From Streptomyces sp. NBC_00239 (GTDB lineage: Bacteria > Actinomycetota > Actinomycetes > Streptomycetales > Streptomycetaceae), in assembly GCF_036194065.1 (NCBI RefSeq), contig NZ_CP108095.1, positions 7,564,001 through 7,628,000 on the forward strand: a DNA stretch of 64,000 nucleotides. Reading direction: 5' to 3'. This document shows positions 26,255 through 34,288 of this stretch, in pieces. Both the position numbers and the translations under genes were made by a program. The stretch's first letter is position 1; each line of letters opens with the position of its first letter. Under the pieces are notes generated by a model, which was not told the origin of the DNA, did no database searches, and worked only from the letters and a program-made list of their open reading frames with translations.

Positions 26255-26944
26255 TCAGCCGGCGCGGCCGCCCGCCGAGGCGAGGCCGAGCCACGTGTGC
26301 GGGTTGCCTTCCCAGCACCACCCGAGCTTGGGGGCGCCCTTGCTGATCCACAGGGCCGGCACGCGCCGGTCGCCGAGGCGGCTGCCGCCGAGCGAGAAGC
26401 ACTTGTTCTTGGCCAGCGCCTGCGGGTACTGCGCCACGAAGGCGACGCCCTCCTCGATGGTCAGCGGCGTACGGCCTCGCGCGGCGACCGTGCTCAGCGC
26501 GTCGGAGGGAACGGCGCCGCAGAACTCCTCGCCGCGGTCGACGTCGAAGACGACGTAGACCGCGCCGTCGGGGAGCGCCAGTTCCGGTAGGGACACGAAG
26601 CGTTCGAGCTCGCCGGGTGCGTAGAAGCGCTCGATCACGCCGGGGCTCTTCTTCCCGGCGAGCGTGGTCAGCGGCACCGACTGCTCCAGGGGGACCAGAG
26701 CCCGCGTGACCACCAGGAGGAAGGGGGCCCGGCCTTCGGCGGGCGGCAGCCGTACGCCGGCCGCCCGGGCGGTCACGGGGGCGCGCAGCGGGCCGAAGAG
26801 GTCGCGGAAGGCGTCCTCCGTCAGGCCGGCGAGGGCCGGGTATCCCAGGTCGACGAGGGTCTGGACCTGGCGGTCGAACTCGGCGGAGGTGTCGGATCCG
26901 GTCATGGTGGCGGTGGCTTCCCGGAGCGTTGCGGAGGTGGGCAT
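26255..26944 (-). CDS. DUF5701 family protein
   Basis: 229 residues from ATG 26944 (AAAGG 5-6 nt upstream). Matches the DUF5701 pattern: EFDRQVQTLVDLGYPALAGLTEDAF, PFLLVVTRALVPLEQSVPLT, YVVFDVDRGEEF, and the C-terminal NPHTWLGLASAGGRAG. Soluble; function unknown. Divergent from a TetR regulator, with two copies of a 15-bp operator in the gap, so it is most likely that repressor's target. Confidence 0.82.
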   Translation of the reverse strand: MPTSATLREATATMTGSDTSAEFDRQVQTLVDLGYPALAGLTEDAFRDLFGPLRAPVTARAAGVRLPPAEGRAPFLLVVTRALVPLEQSVPLTTLAGKKSPGVIERFYAPGELERFVSLPELALPDGAVYVVFDVDRGEEFCGAVPSDALSTVAARGRTPLTIEEGVAFVAQYPQALAKNKCFSLGGSRLGDRRVPALWISKGAPKLGWCWEGNPHTWLGLASAGGRAG

Positions 26945-26970
26945 CGGTGCCTTTGCTGGAGCGGGAAAAC

Positions 26971-26985
26971 TTACGATGAACGTAA
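26971..26985. promoter_or_regulatory. TetR operator candidate, site 1
   Basis: Perfect palindrome TTACG-ATGAA-CGTAA in the divergent gap, 26 bp upstream of the DUF5701 ATG. Matches site 2 at 27022-27036 in inverted orientation. Confidence 0.65.
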
Positions 26986-27021
26986 ATGTACGTCGGGGCT
27001 GCTGGGAGGTCAAGGGTAAAA

Positions 27022-27036
27022 GTACGTCGAGTGTAA
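27022..27036. promoter_or_regulatory. TetR operator candidate, site 2, overlapping the regulator's -10
   Basis: Reverse complement reads TTACACTCGACGTAC, sharing TTAC, the central A and CGTA with site 1. The centre-to-centre distance is 51 bp. The site overlaps TAAGAT (27034-27039), a -10 placed 6 nt before ATG 27046, so binding would block the regulator's own leaderless promoter. Confidence 0.6.
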
Positions 27037-27045
27037 GATTTGCCC

Positions 27046-27708
27046 ATGGGTATCGAGCCGGCCGGACCGGTGGGACTGCGCGAGTCCAAGAAGCAGGAGA
27101 CCAGGAAGCTCATCTCCGACCACGCGACCAGGCTGTTCATCGCGCACGGCTTCGAGGCGACGACCATCGCCGAGATCGCCGCGTCCGCCCGGGTGGCGAA
27201 GAAGACGGTCACCAACTACTTCGCCCGCAAGGAGGATCTGGCCTTCGACCGGCAGGAGGAGTTCGTGGCGGGCCTCGCGGACACCGTCGCCGGCCGGGCG
27301 CCGGGGCAGTCGGCGCTCGCGGCACTGCGCCGGGACTTCCTCGGCGCGGTGGAGCGCCGCGACCCGGTGGCCGGATTCTCCGGGGAGGTGTTCGCCCGCA
27401 TGATCGCGGACAGCCCCACCCTGTTGGCCCGCCTGCGCGATCTGCACGATCTGAGGGAGGCCGCGCTCGCCCGGGTGCTGGCCGCGGAAACAGGCGCCGC
27501 CCCCGACGACATCACTCCGGCGGCCGTGGCCGCCCAGCTGGCCGCCGCCCACCGGGTGCTGTTCCAGCAGATCCTCGACCTGACCCTCGCCGGCCACGAC
27601 GACACCCGGATCGCGGAGGCCGTCACGGCATCGGCCCACCGGGTGTTCGGCCTGCTGGCCGGCTCGCTCGCCGACTACGCCGTCAAACAAGCCGGTCACG
27701 GCGGGTGA
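27046..27708 (+). CDS. TetR-family transcriptional regulator
   Basis: 220 residues from ATG 27046; a TTG two codons earlier is less likely because TAAGAT-N6 points to 27046. N-terminal HTH: RKLISDHATRLFIAHGFEATTIAEIAASARVAKKTVTNYFARKEDLAFDRQ. The C-terminal ligand domain (about 75-215) is helical. Probably represses itself and DUF5701 through the two sites upstream. Ligand unknown. Confidence 0.9.
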   Translation: MGIEPAGPVGLRESKKQETRKLISDHATRLFIAHGFEATTIAEIAASARVAKKTVTNYFARKEDLAFDRQEEFVAGLADTVAGRAPGQSALAALRRDFLGAVERRDPVAGFSGEVFARMIADSPTLLARLRDLHDLREAALARVLAAETGAAPDDITPAAVAAQLAAAHRVLFQQILDLTLAGHDDTRIAEAVTASAHRVFGLLAGSLADYAVKQAGHGG

Positions 27709-27785
27709 CCGTCACCGCGTGCGCGCCCGCGGTGATGGTGGTTGGCTGTAAGCGTCAGCACCGCCCGGCGGACCGAGGAGCGACC

Positions 27786-27974
27786 ATGGCGGGGACCGGA
27801 GAACCCGGCAGCCGGCCCGAACAGCTGCGGGCCAAGGCCCAGGAACTCAAGGATGCGGCCGAGCGCGCCGCCGAACCGCAGGAGCGCCGCCGGCTGCGCG
27901 ACAAGGCCGACCGGCTGCTCCGGCAGAGCGAACAGGAGCGCAAGCTCACCGAGCGGGACCCGGGCCCGATGTAA
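27786..27974 (+). CDS. Small charged helical protein (DUF6381-like), 62 residues
   Basis: ATG 27786 with GAGGAGCGACC upstream. Nearly all charged helix: RPEQLRAKAQELKDAAERAA, then RRRLRDKADRLLRQSEQERK. This matches short Streptomyces proteins annotated DUF6381. A coiled-coil dimer is likely. Function unknown. 78 bp after the TetR stop, own ribosome-binding site. Confidence 0.7.
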   Translation: MAGTGEPGSRPEQLRAKAQELKDAAERAAEPQERRRLRDKADRLLRQSEQERKLTERDPGPM

Positions 27975-28107
27975 CCGAGCGGACCGGGGCGTGGTGCCGG
28001 CCCACCGCGACGGCGGGGCCGGGACCCGGGCGGCACGGTACCCGGACGTCCGCCGTCGGTACGGACCGGCGCGCTCCTCCGCGGGGCGCCGGCAAGGAGG
28101 TCGGGCT

Positions 28108-28884
28108 GTGTCGACGTCAAGCCACGAGGTGTTCGGGGCGCCGTGCTGGGTCAGCCTGATGGCCCGTGACCTGGGCGAGTCCCAGCAGTTCTACGGCGCC
28201 GTGCTGGGCTGGGTCTTCCGCCGCACCCGCCTCGGCGAAGGCTTCTCCGTCGCTTTCCGGGACGGCGCCGCGGTGGCCGGCATGGGCGCGCTCGCCGCCC
28301 GGCTGGGCGTGCCCGTCGCCTGGACGCCGTACTTCGCCGTCGACGACGCGGACGGCACCGCCGCCCGGATCCGGGAGCGCGGCGCCACCATGGCCGTCGG
28401 TCCGCTGTCCTTCGGCACCGGACGGGCCGCGCTGGCCGCGGACCCGGACGGAGCGGTCTTCGGGTTCTGGCAGGGCGAGGTGATCCCCGACTGGAGCGTC
28501 GGCCGCGGCACCGCCCCCGCCTGGCTCGAACTGCGCACCCGCGACGCGTTCGCCGCGGCCGTCTTCTACGGCGAGGTCCTCGACTGGGCCTGCGAGCGCC
28601 CGGGCTGCTGCGACGTCGCCTTCGAACAGGACCACGTCGTGGTGCGGCGCGGCGCTGACACCGTCGCGCGGATCAGCGGCGGCGTCCCCGAGGAAGCCCC
28701 CGACCCCGAGGTCCGGCCGCGCTGGCACGTCCACTTCCAGGTGCCGGACCTGGACGCGGCCATCGAGACCGCGACCCGGCTCGGTGGCCGGGCCGCCTCG
28801 CCCGTGCAGACCACGGCCGCCGGCCGGTCGGTGGAACTCAAGGACCCCGACGGCGCGTTGTTCACCGTAGTCTGCCCCGCGTAG
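28108..28884 (+). CDS. Two-domain VOC (glyoxalase/bleomycin-resistance fold) protein
   Basis: 258 residues from GTG 28108; AAGGAGG lies 7 nt upstream. Two tandem VOC modules: residues about 8-125 (WVSLMARDLGESQQFYGAVLGW ... DPDGAVFGFWQ) and about 135-258 (WLELRTRDAFAAAVFYGEVLDW ... DPDGALFTVVCPA). Such proteins bind metal and small ligands as dioxygenases, isomerases or drug-binding proteins. Metal residues are only partly kept, so binding rather than catalysis is possible. Confidence 0.88.
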   Translation: MSTSSHEVFGAPCWVSLMARDLGESQQFYGAVLGWVFRRTRLGEGFSVAFRDGAAVAGMGALAARLGVPVAWTPYFAVDDADGTAARIRERGATMAVGPLSFGTGRAALAADPDGAVFGFWQGEVIPDWSVGRGTAPAWLELRTRDAFAAAVFYGEVLDWACERPGCCDVAFEQDHVVVRRGADTVARISGGVPEEAPDPEVRPRWHVHFQVPDLDAAIETATRLGGRAASPVQTTAAGRSVELKDPDGALFTVVCPA

Positions 28885-29040
28885 CCAACGGACCAGTCCG
28901 CAACGCCGCCGCGGGCCGGCGCGCGCCCTACCGGCGCCCGGAGCAGCGGACAGGACGTACGCACCGCACGCGCGCGCGACGCTCCACCCGAAGGCGCTGA
29001 ACGCGACGCGCGCGATGAAGGCCACGCGCGCGAGAACACC

Positions 29041-30159
29041 ATGGAACGGACGCATCACCCCATGACACGGTCCGTGCGAGAGCACTTGACGTGGTCCCGG
29101 TTCCGGATCACCGGCGACACCGGCCTGGCCGACGAGATCAAGCGGGCCGCGGAGGCCCCCGACAACCACCACAGCCTGTCCGTGGCCCTGCTGGGCTCGG
29201 ACTCCGTACGCTTCGCCGGGCTGAGCCCCGCCCCCGCCGGCTTCCCCCGCCGCTTCGACGCGCCGCCGGGCGAAGAGCCCGAACCGGTCACCGAGCAGAC
29301 CGCGTTCGAGATCGGCTCCGTCACCAAGCCGCTCACCGGCATGCTGCTCGCCGTCCTCGCCGAGGAGGGCGCCGTCGCCCTGGACCAGCCGGTGGCCGAG
29401 CTGCTGCCCGGCCATGCCTTCGCCGACGGCGCGGCCGCCCGCGTCACCCTCGCCGAACTCGCCTCCCACCGCGCCGGACTGCCGCGGCTCCACCCGCGCT
29501 CCGTGCTGCGGACGCTGTGGGCCAACCGCACCGTCCGCCGCGGCGGCAACCCCTACCGGGGCATGGAGACCGAGGAGTTCCTGCGGCGCGCGACGGCCAC
29601 CCCCCTCACGGCGGAGCGCGGCACGTTCGGCTACTCCAACCTCGGCATGGCCCTCCTCGGCCACGCACTCGCCGCCCGTACGGGCACCCCGGGCGGCTAC
29701 CGGGGCCTGCTGGAAGAGCGGCTCCTCACCCCGCTGGGCATGAGCGGGACCATGGCGTGCGCCGAGGAGCGCGGTCTGCCCCGGCGGCCGGCGTGGCCGC
29801 ACACCCGCGCCGGCCGGCCCGTCCGGCCCTGGCTCGCGCCCGGCTACGCGCCGGCCGGCGTCGGCGTCTGGTCCACTGCCCACGACCTCGCACTGCTGCT
29901 GCGCGCCGTGGCGGCGGGCACCGCCCCCGGATCGGCCGCGTCCCGGCCCGAGTTCGAGGCGGCGGGGGCGGGCCGGGTCGGGCTCGGCTGGTTCACGACG
30001 GCCGGCGACGGGCACGAGTTCACCTGGCACAACGGCGCCGCCGGAGGCTCACGCTCCTTCGTCGGCCTGGACCGGCGCACCGGCCGCGCGGTCGCCGTCC
30101 TCTCCAACACCGACCACGACGTCGACGGGCTCGGCACCAGCCTCCTGAAGGGCGTCTGA
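29041..30159 (+). CDS. Cytoplasmic class C beta-lactamase-type serine hydrolase
   Basis: 372 residues, ATG 29041 (ATG 29062 also possible). No signal peptide, unlike the other two serine hydrolases here. Motifs complete: S93-V-T-K96, Y198-S-N200, H330-N-G. Likely an esterase or peptidase. The last 111 bp overlap the end of the convergent cynR frame. The 156-bp gap before it holds several CGCGCG-rich direct repeats and no gene. Confidence 0.87.
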   Translation: MERTHHPMTRSVREHLTWSRFRITGDTGLADEIKRAAEAPDNHHSLSVALLGSDSVRFAGLSPAPAGFPRRFDAPPGEEPEPVTEQTAFEIGSVTKPLTGMLLAVLAEEGAVALDQPVAELLPGHAFADGAAARVTLAELASHRAGLPRLHPRSVLRTLWANRTVRRGGNPYRGMETEEFLRRATATPLTAERGTFGYSNLGMALLGHALAARTGTPGGYRGLLEERLLTPLGMSGTMACAEERGLPRRPAWPHTRAGRPVRPWLAPGYAPAGVGVWSTAHDLALLLRAVAAGTAPGSAASRPEFEAAGAGRVGLGWFTTAGDGHEFTWHNGAAGGSRSFVGLDRRTGRAVAVLSNTDHDVDGLGTSLLKGV

Positions 30160-31131
30160 CGCCGGGGGATAGCCGCGGGCCCGGACCAGCCCGCGGACGA
30201 CACGGGTGAAGGCGCGGGAGGCGGCGCTCCGGTACGCGCTCTCGCGCCGCAGCAGGGTCACGGTCCTTTGCGGAAGCGGCGGTTCGAGCGGTACGGGCCG
30301 CAGCCCCGGGTGGTCGTGGGTGACGGCATCGGGCAGCACGGTGGCCAGTGGCGTCCGCCGGACGATCTCCGTGAGCGCCTGGATCGAGTTGGCCTCGACC
30401 GCGACCCGGGGACTGACGCCCTCCCGGGCGAAATAGGCGTCGATGTGCCCGCGCGTCGCGAAATCGCCGCTCAGCAGGGCGAGCTGACGCTCCGCCAGAG
30501 TGCTGACCGGTACCGGTACCGGAGCGATCCCGGTCCCGCCGCCACCTCCGGCGCCGCCCCCTTCGCCGTCTCCGAGGGTGCCGGTGGGGGTGTCGGTGTC
30601 AGCGCCGGTGCCGGTGCCGGTCACGAGGCCGAGGGATTCCGTGAACAGCGCCGTCGCGGTGATTCCGGGCAGGTGGGCGCCGTCGAAGGCGATGCCGAGG
30701 TCCAGGTCGTCGGCCAGCAGCCCCGACTCGATGCGGTCCTGTGCCATCTCCCTGACGTCCAGGGCGATGCCGGGGTGCCGGAGGTGCAGGGCGGCGACCA
30801 GCGGGCCGACGAGGTACGCCGTGAACGTCGGTGTCACCGCCAGCCGCAGGACGCCCCGCGACAGGTCCTGGACATCGGCCACCGCGCGCTCGGCGGCGGC
30901 CAGTTCGCGCAGCGCCCGACGGGCGTAGTGCACGTACGCCTCACCGGCGTCGGTGACCCGTACGGCCCGGCCCGTGCGGTCCAGCAGCTGCACCCCCACG
31001 CCGCGCTCCAGCTGCCGGATCTGCTGCGACAGCGTGGGCTGGGAGATGCGCAGGGCTTCGGCGGCGCGGGTGAAGCTGCCGTGCTCGGCGACGGCGAGGA
31101 GATAGCGCAGGTGTCGGAGTTCCGGGGCCAC
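30049..31131 (-). CDS. cynR: CynR-type LysR regulator of the cyanate genes
   Basis: 360 residues from GTG 31131; the minus-strand TATAGT 7 nt before it fits a leaderless promoter. HTH: LRHLRYLLAVAEHGSFTRAAEALRISQPTLSQQIRQLERGVG. Effector domain follows, interrupted at about 170-208 by a Gly/Asp/Thr insert from repeats at 30507-30623. Divergent from carbonic anhydrase and cyanase, the CynR position in E. coli. The usual family end is near 30170; the frame continues about 37 residues into the convergent serine hydrolase gene, 111 bp of overlap. Confidence 0.85.
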   Translation of the reverse strand: MAPELRHLRYLLAVAEHGSFTRAAEALRISQPTLSQQIRQLERGVGVQLLDRTGRAVRVTDAGEAYVHYARRALRELAAAERAVADVQDLSRGVLRLAVTPTFTAYLVGPLVAALHLRHPGIALDVREMAQDRIESGLLADDLDLGIAFDGAHLPGITATALFTESLGLVTGTGTGADTDTPTGTLGDGEGGGAGGGGGTGIAPVPVPVSTLAERQLALLSGDFATRGHIDAYFAREGVSPRVAVEANSIQALTEIVRRTPLATVLPDAVTHDHPGLRPVPLEPPLPQRTVTLLRRESAYRSAASRAFTRVVRGLVRARGYPPASDALQEAGAEPVDVVVGVGEDGDRAAGAPVQADEGA

Positions 31132-31276
31132 GGGACCCACTATAGATGTCATCGATAAGAGTCATGGATATTGCGTCTTGGACTCTATAGATGCAGGTCG
31201 TGCATGGTGGATCTCGGCAGCAGCCCTCCTCGGGGCGACAGCGGCCGACATCCCCACTTCTCCGAAGGGAGTGACC
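31132..31276. promoter_or_regulatory. Divergent cynR/cynTS promoter region
   Basis: AT-rich relative to its surroundings. CTATAGATG occurs twice on the plus strand, 31140-31148 and 31185-31193. The first contains the reverse of TATAGT, the likely cynR -10; the second contains TATAGAT, a candidate -10 for cynTS. ATCGATAAGAGTCATGGATA between them is where CynR would be expected to bind. Confidence 0.5.
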
Positions 31277-31921
31277 GTGCACAACCTCGCCGAAGGCGTC
31301 CGGCGGTTCACCCGGGACGTGTTCCCCGCCAAGGCGGAACTCTTCGCCCACCTGGCCGGCCACCACCGGCCGACGACCCTGCTCATCGGATGCTCCGACG
31401 CCCGCGTCGTGCCCGAGCTGATCTGCGACAGCGAACCCGGAGAGCTGTTCGTGATCCGCACCGCGGGCAACCTCGTACCGGCCTACACGCCCGTCGCCGA
31501 CGGGATCGCGGCGAGCATCGAGTACGCCGTCGCCGTGCTGGGCGTCCGCGACATCGTGGTCTGCGGGCACTCCGCCTGCGGAGCGATGACCGCCCTCGCC
31601 GAGGGCACCGACCTGAGCGGCGCGCCCGCGGTCGCCGACTGGCTCCGGCACGCCGACGCCTCCCGAGCCCGCACCGCCGGAGCGGGCGCAGGCGCCGGGA
31701 CAGGCTCCGGCACCGACCCGGCGCACGGTGCCGGCCGGGTCGACGCGCTGGTCCGCCAGAACGTCCTCGCACAGCTCGTCAACCTCGCCACGCACCCTTC
31801 GGTCGCCCGCGCCGTCGCCGCCGACGCGGTCGCCCTGCACGGCTGGGTCTACGACATCGGTTCCGGCGCCGTCGAACGGCTCGACCCCGTCAGCGGCCGC
31901 GGCACCGCCCTGGTGGGCTGA
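31277..31921 (+). CDS. cynT: Beta-class carbonic anhydrase of the cyanate operon
   Basis: 214 residues from GTG 31277 (GAAGGGA 6-7 nt upstream; GTG 31271 would abut it). Zinc ligands and dyad are all present: C39-S-D41-A-R43, H98-S-A-C101-G. Returns CO2 to bicarbonate, the co-substrate cyanase needs. Residues about 131-154 are a Gly/Ala/Thr low-complexity insert between conserved helices. Cyanase follows 59 bp downstream. Confidence 0.93.
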   Translation: MHNLAEGVRRFTRDVFPAKAELFAHLAGHHRPTTLLIGCSDARVVPELICDSEPGELFVIRTAGNLVPAYTPVADGIAASIEYAVAVLGVRDIVVCGHSACGAMTALAEGTDLSGAPAVADWLRHADASRARTAGAGAGAGTGSGTDPAHGAGRVDALVRQNVLAQLVNLATHPSVARAVAADAVALHGWVYDIGSGAVERLDPVSGRGTALVG

Positions 31922-31980
31922 CCCGCCGACGCACCTCCCTCCCCTTTCCCGTTCCACCTCTCCGTACGAAGGAAGTCCTC

Positions 31981-32451
31981 ATGCTGCACGCCCAGTTCGA
32001 CCCCACCGCCCGCCAGACGCTCGCCGCGGCCGCCGTCGAGGCGAAGACCCGCAAGGACCTGTCGTGGCAGCAGATCGCCGACGCCGCCGGCTTCTCGGTC
32101 GCGTACGTCACCGCGGCCGTGCTCGGCCAGCACGCCCTGCCGGCCGACGCCGCGCAGGCCGTCACCGCCCTCCTCGGGCTGGACGAGGACGCCGCGCTGC
32201 TGCTCCAGGCCATCCCGACCCGCGGTTCGATCCCGGGCGGCATCCCGACCGACCCGACGATCTACCGCTTCCACGAGATGCTCCAGGTCTACGGCACGAC
32301 ACTGAAGGCCCTGGTGCACGAGGAGTTCGGCGACGGCATCATCAGCGCCATCAACTTCCGCCTCGACGTGAAGAAGGTCGCCGACCCCGACGGCGGCGAG
32401 CGCGCGGTCATCACCCTGGACGGCAAGTACCTGCCGACCAAGCCGTTCTGA
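31981..32451 (+). CDS. cynS: Cyanate hydratase (cyanase)
   Basis: 156 residues, the usual length. Decomposes cyanate with bicarbonate to ammonia and CO2. N-terminal helical POU-like domain, then the catalytic domain: Arg96, Glu99 and Ser122 stand at exactly the E. coli CynS positions (YRFHEMLQ and [11 protein letters not shown]). GAAGGAAG before ATG 31981. Gives ammonia as nitrogen source and removes toxic cyanate. A C-rich CCCCGA-type repeat follows the stop. Confidence 0.96.
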   Translation: MLHAQFDPTARQTLAAAAVEAKTRKDLSWQQIADAAGFSVAYVTAAVLGQHALPADAAQAVTALLGLDEDAALLLQAIPTRGSIPGGIPTDPTIYRFHEMLQVYGTTLKALVHEEFGDGIISAINFRLDVKKVADPDGGERAVITLDGKYLPTKPF

Positions 32452-32570
32452 CCCGACCCCGACCCCGCCCCCGACCGCGCCCCCGCCCCCGACCGCCCTC
32501 CAGCCTCGGCCCGCCCGGCCCGTTCCGCCCCCGCCGGAGCCCCGGATGGCGGCGCTCCCGCCCGGATGCT

Positions 32571-32596
32571 TTAATGAATGAACAGGCATTCATTAA
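32571..32596. promoter_or_regulatory. TetR operator (perfect palindrome)
   Basis: Arms TTAATGAATG (32571-32580) and CATTCATTAA (32587-32596), perfect 10 bp, spacer AACAGG. TGAATGA-type dyads are typical TetR operators. Lies 25 bp before the TetR start at 32622, so autoregulation of the TetR-SDR operon is likely. Confidence 0.75.
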
Positions 32597-32621
32597 TTCG
32601 ACGAGGCGTGGAGGAGCGGTC

Positions 32622-33251
32622 GTGGCACGTCCCCGAGGGGTCGAGGACGCGGTGATCCTGCGGGCCGCCGTCGAGGTCATGGGCCGGGTCGGGCCCACCG
32701 GGCTGACGCTGGCCGCGGTGGCACGCGAAGTGGGGCTGGTGCCGGGCACGCTCGTGCAGCGGTTCGGGTCCAAGAAGGGCCTGGTGCTCGCGGTCGCCGA
32801 GCAGTCGGCCAGGGAGGCGGACGGGCTGCCCGGGCGGGCGCGGGAAGGCGGCGCGTCGCCACTCGACGCGCTCGACGCCCTGCTGGTGCGGTCCGCCGCG
32901 CCGATGGCCACGCCGGAGAACTTCGCCAACCATCTGGCCTTCCTCTGTGCGGACCTGGCCGACCCGGAGCTGCGCGAGCACGCCCTCACCGTGCACCGCG
33001 CGCAGGGGCGGGCGATCGAGGCGCTCCTGGCGGAGGCGGTCGCGACGGGCGCGCTCCGCGCGGGCGCCGATCCCGTCGCCCTCACCGAGTCCGTCCAGGC
33101 GGCCACCGCGGGCGCGGGCCTGAACTGGGCCCTCGACCGGCAGGGCACACTCGCCGACCGCATCCGGCGCGAGCTGTCGCGCGTACTCTCCCCGCACCTC
33201 CCCCCCGCACCGGACCACCGCCACCCGCACGACGAGGGGACCTGCCGATGA
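32622..33251 (+). CDS. TetR-family autoregulator of the adjacent SDR gene
   Basis: 209 residues from GTG 32622 with GGAGGAGCGGTC upstream. HTH: DAVILRAAVEVMGRVGPTGLTLAAVAREVGLVPGTLVQRFGSKKGLVLAVAE. The C-terminal domain resembles TetR_C groups with LAEAVATGAL. Its stop codon overlaps the next start (ATGA at 33248), so the two genes are translationally coupled. Confidence 0.9.
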   Translation: MARPRGVEDAVILRAAVEVMGRVGPTGLTLAAVAREVGLVPGTLVQRFGSKKGLVLAVAEQSAREADGLPGRAREGGASPLDALDALLVRSAAPMATPENFANHLAFLCADLADPELREHALTVHRAQGRAIEALLAEAVATGALRAGADPVALTESVQAATAGAGLNWALDRQGTLADRIRRELSRVLSPHLPPAPDHRHPHDEGTCR

Positions 33252-34219
33252 CCGCACACGCACCCCGCGACCCGCACGCTCCCGCCGGTCCGCACCCGGA
33301 CACCACCGCGGATGCGGACGTACGGCCGCTGGCCGGCCGGGTGGCGCTGGTCGCCGGCGGCACCCGGGGCGGCGGGCGGGGCATCGCCGTCGAACTGGGC
33401 GCCGCCGGCGCGACCGTCTACGTCACGGGCCGCAGCAGCGCCGCCGGGCGCTCCGACCTGGACCGACCGGAAACCATCGAGGAGACCGCCGCGCAGGTCA
33501 CCGCGGCGGGCGGCCTCGGGATCCCGGTCCGTACCGACCACGGCAACCCGGCCGAGGTCCGGGCCCTCGCGGACCGGATCGCCGCCGAGCAGGACGGCCG
33601 GCTCGACGTACTGGTCAACTCCGTATGGGGCGGTGACCCGTTGACCGACTGGGACCACCCGCTGTGGGAGCAGGACCTCGACACCGGTCTGCGACTGCTG
33701 CGGCAGGCCGTGGAAACGCACGTGATCACCAGCCGCTTCGTCCTGCCGCTCCTGGTCGCGCGCCGGTCCGGACTGGTCGTGGAGGTCACCGACGGCAACA
33801 CGGCCCGCTACCGGGGCTCGTTCTTCTACGACCTTGCGAAGTCGTCCGTGATCCGCCTCGCCGTCGCACAGGCCGCCGAGTTGAAGCCGCACGGCGTCGC
33901 GGCCGTGGCGCTCACCCCCGGCTTCCTGCGCTCCGAGGCCCTGTTGGAGCACTTCGGCGTCACCGAGGCCAACTGGCGGGACGGCGCGGCGAAGGACCCG
34001 CACTTCGCCCACTCCGAAACGCCCGCGTACCTGGGCCGGGCCGTCGCCGCGCTCGCCGCCGACCCGGCCGTCATGGCGAAGTCCGGCCGCGCGCTGGCCA
34101 CATGGGACCTGTACAAGGAGTACGGGTTCACCGATGCGGACGGCACGCAGCCGGACTTCGCCGCGCACTGGGCGGACAGCCTGGAGGCGGAGTACGGGCC
34201 GCTCGGCGACCCGCTGTGA
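33248..34219 (+). CDS. Short-chain dehydrogenase/reductase
   Basis: 323 residues. A 27-residue disordered N-terminus precedes the Rossmann fold: GRVALVAGGTRGGGRGIAVELGAAGATVYVTGR (nucleotide-binding Gly motif, altered to GGTRGGGRGI), VLVNSVWGG in place of NNAG, and YDLAKSSVIRLA with the catalytic Tyr-x-x-x-Lys. Belongs to the atypical actinobacterial SDRs. Coupled to the TetR gene, which probably senses its substrate. Confidence 0.88.
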   Translation: MTAHAPRDPHAPAGPHPDTTADADVRPLAGRVALVAGGTRGGGRGIAVELGAAGATVYVTGRSSAAGRSDLDRPETIEETAAQVTAAGGLGIPVRTDHGNPAEVRALADRIAAEQDGRLDVLVNSVWGGDPLTDWDHPLWEQDLDTGLRLLRQAVETHVITSRFVLPLLVARRSGLVVEVTDGNTARYRGSFFYDLAKSSVIRLAVAQAAELKPHGVAAVALTPGFLRSEALLEHFGVTEANWRDGAAKDPHFAHSETPAYLGRAVAALAADPAVMAKSGRALATWDLYKEYGFTDADGTQPDFAAHWADSLEAEYGPLGDPL

Positions 34220-34233
34220 GCCCTTCGGGCCGT

Positions 34234-34280
34234 ACGGGCGCCCGGCTCCCACTGCTTCGCCGCAGGAGCCGCGCGCCCGT
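34234..34280. terminator. Hairpin between convergent SDR and serine hydrolase genes
   Basis: Outer arms ACGGGCGC (34234-34241) and GCGCCCGT (34273-34280), inner arms GGCTCC/GGAGCC, separated by a small mismatch; lies just after the SDR stop. Confidence 0.6.
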
Positions 34281-34288
34281 CTGAGCGA

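Noticed and set aside
28885..29040. Possible minus-strand small membrane ORF in the VOC-hydrolase gap
   Set aside because: The frame is part of a long shadow ORF over flanking genes, with no start or ribosome-binding site of its own.
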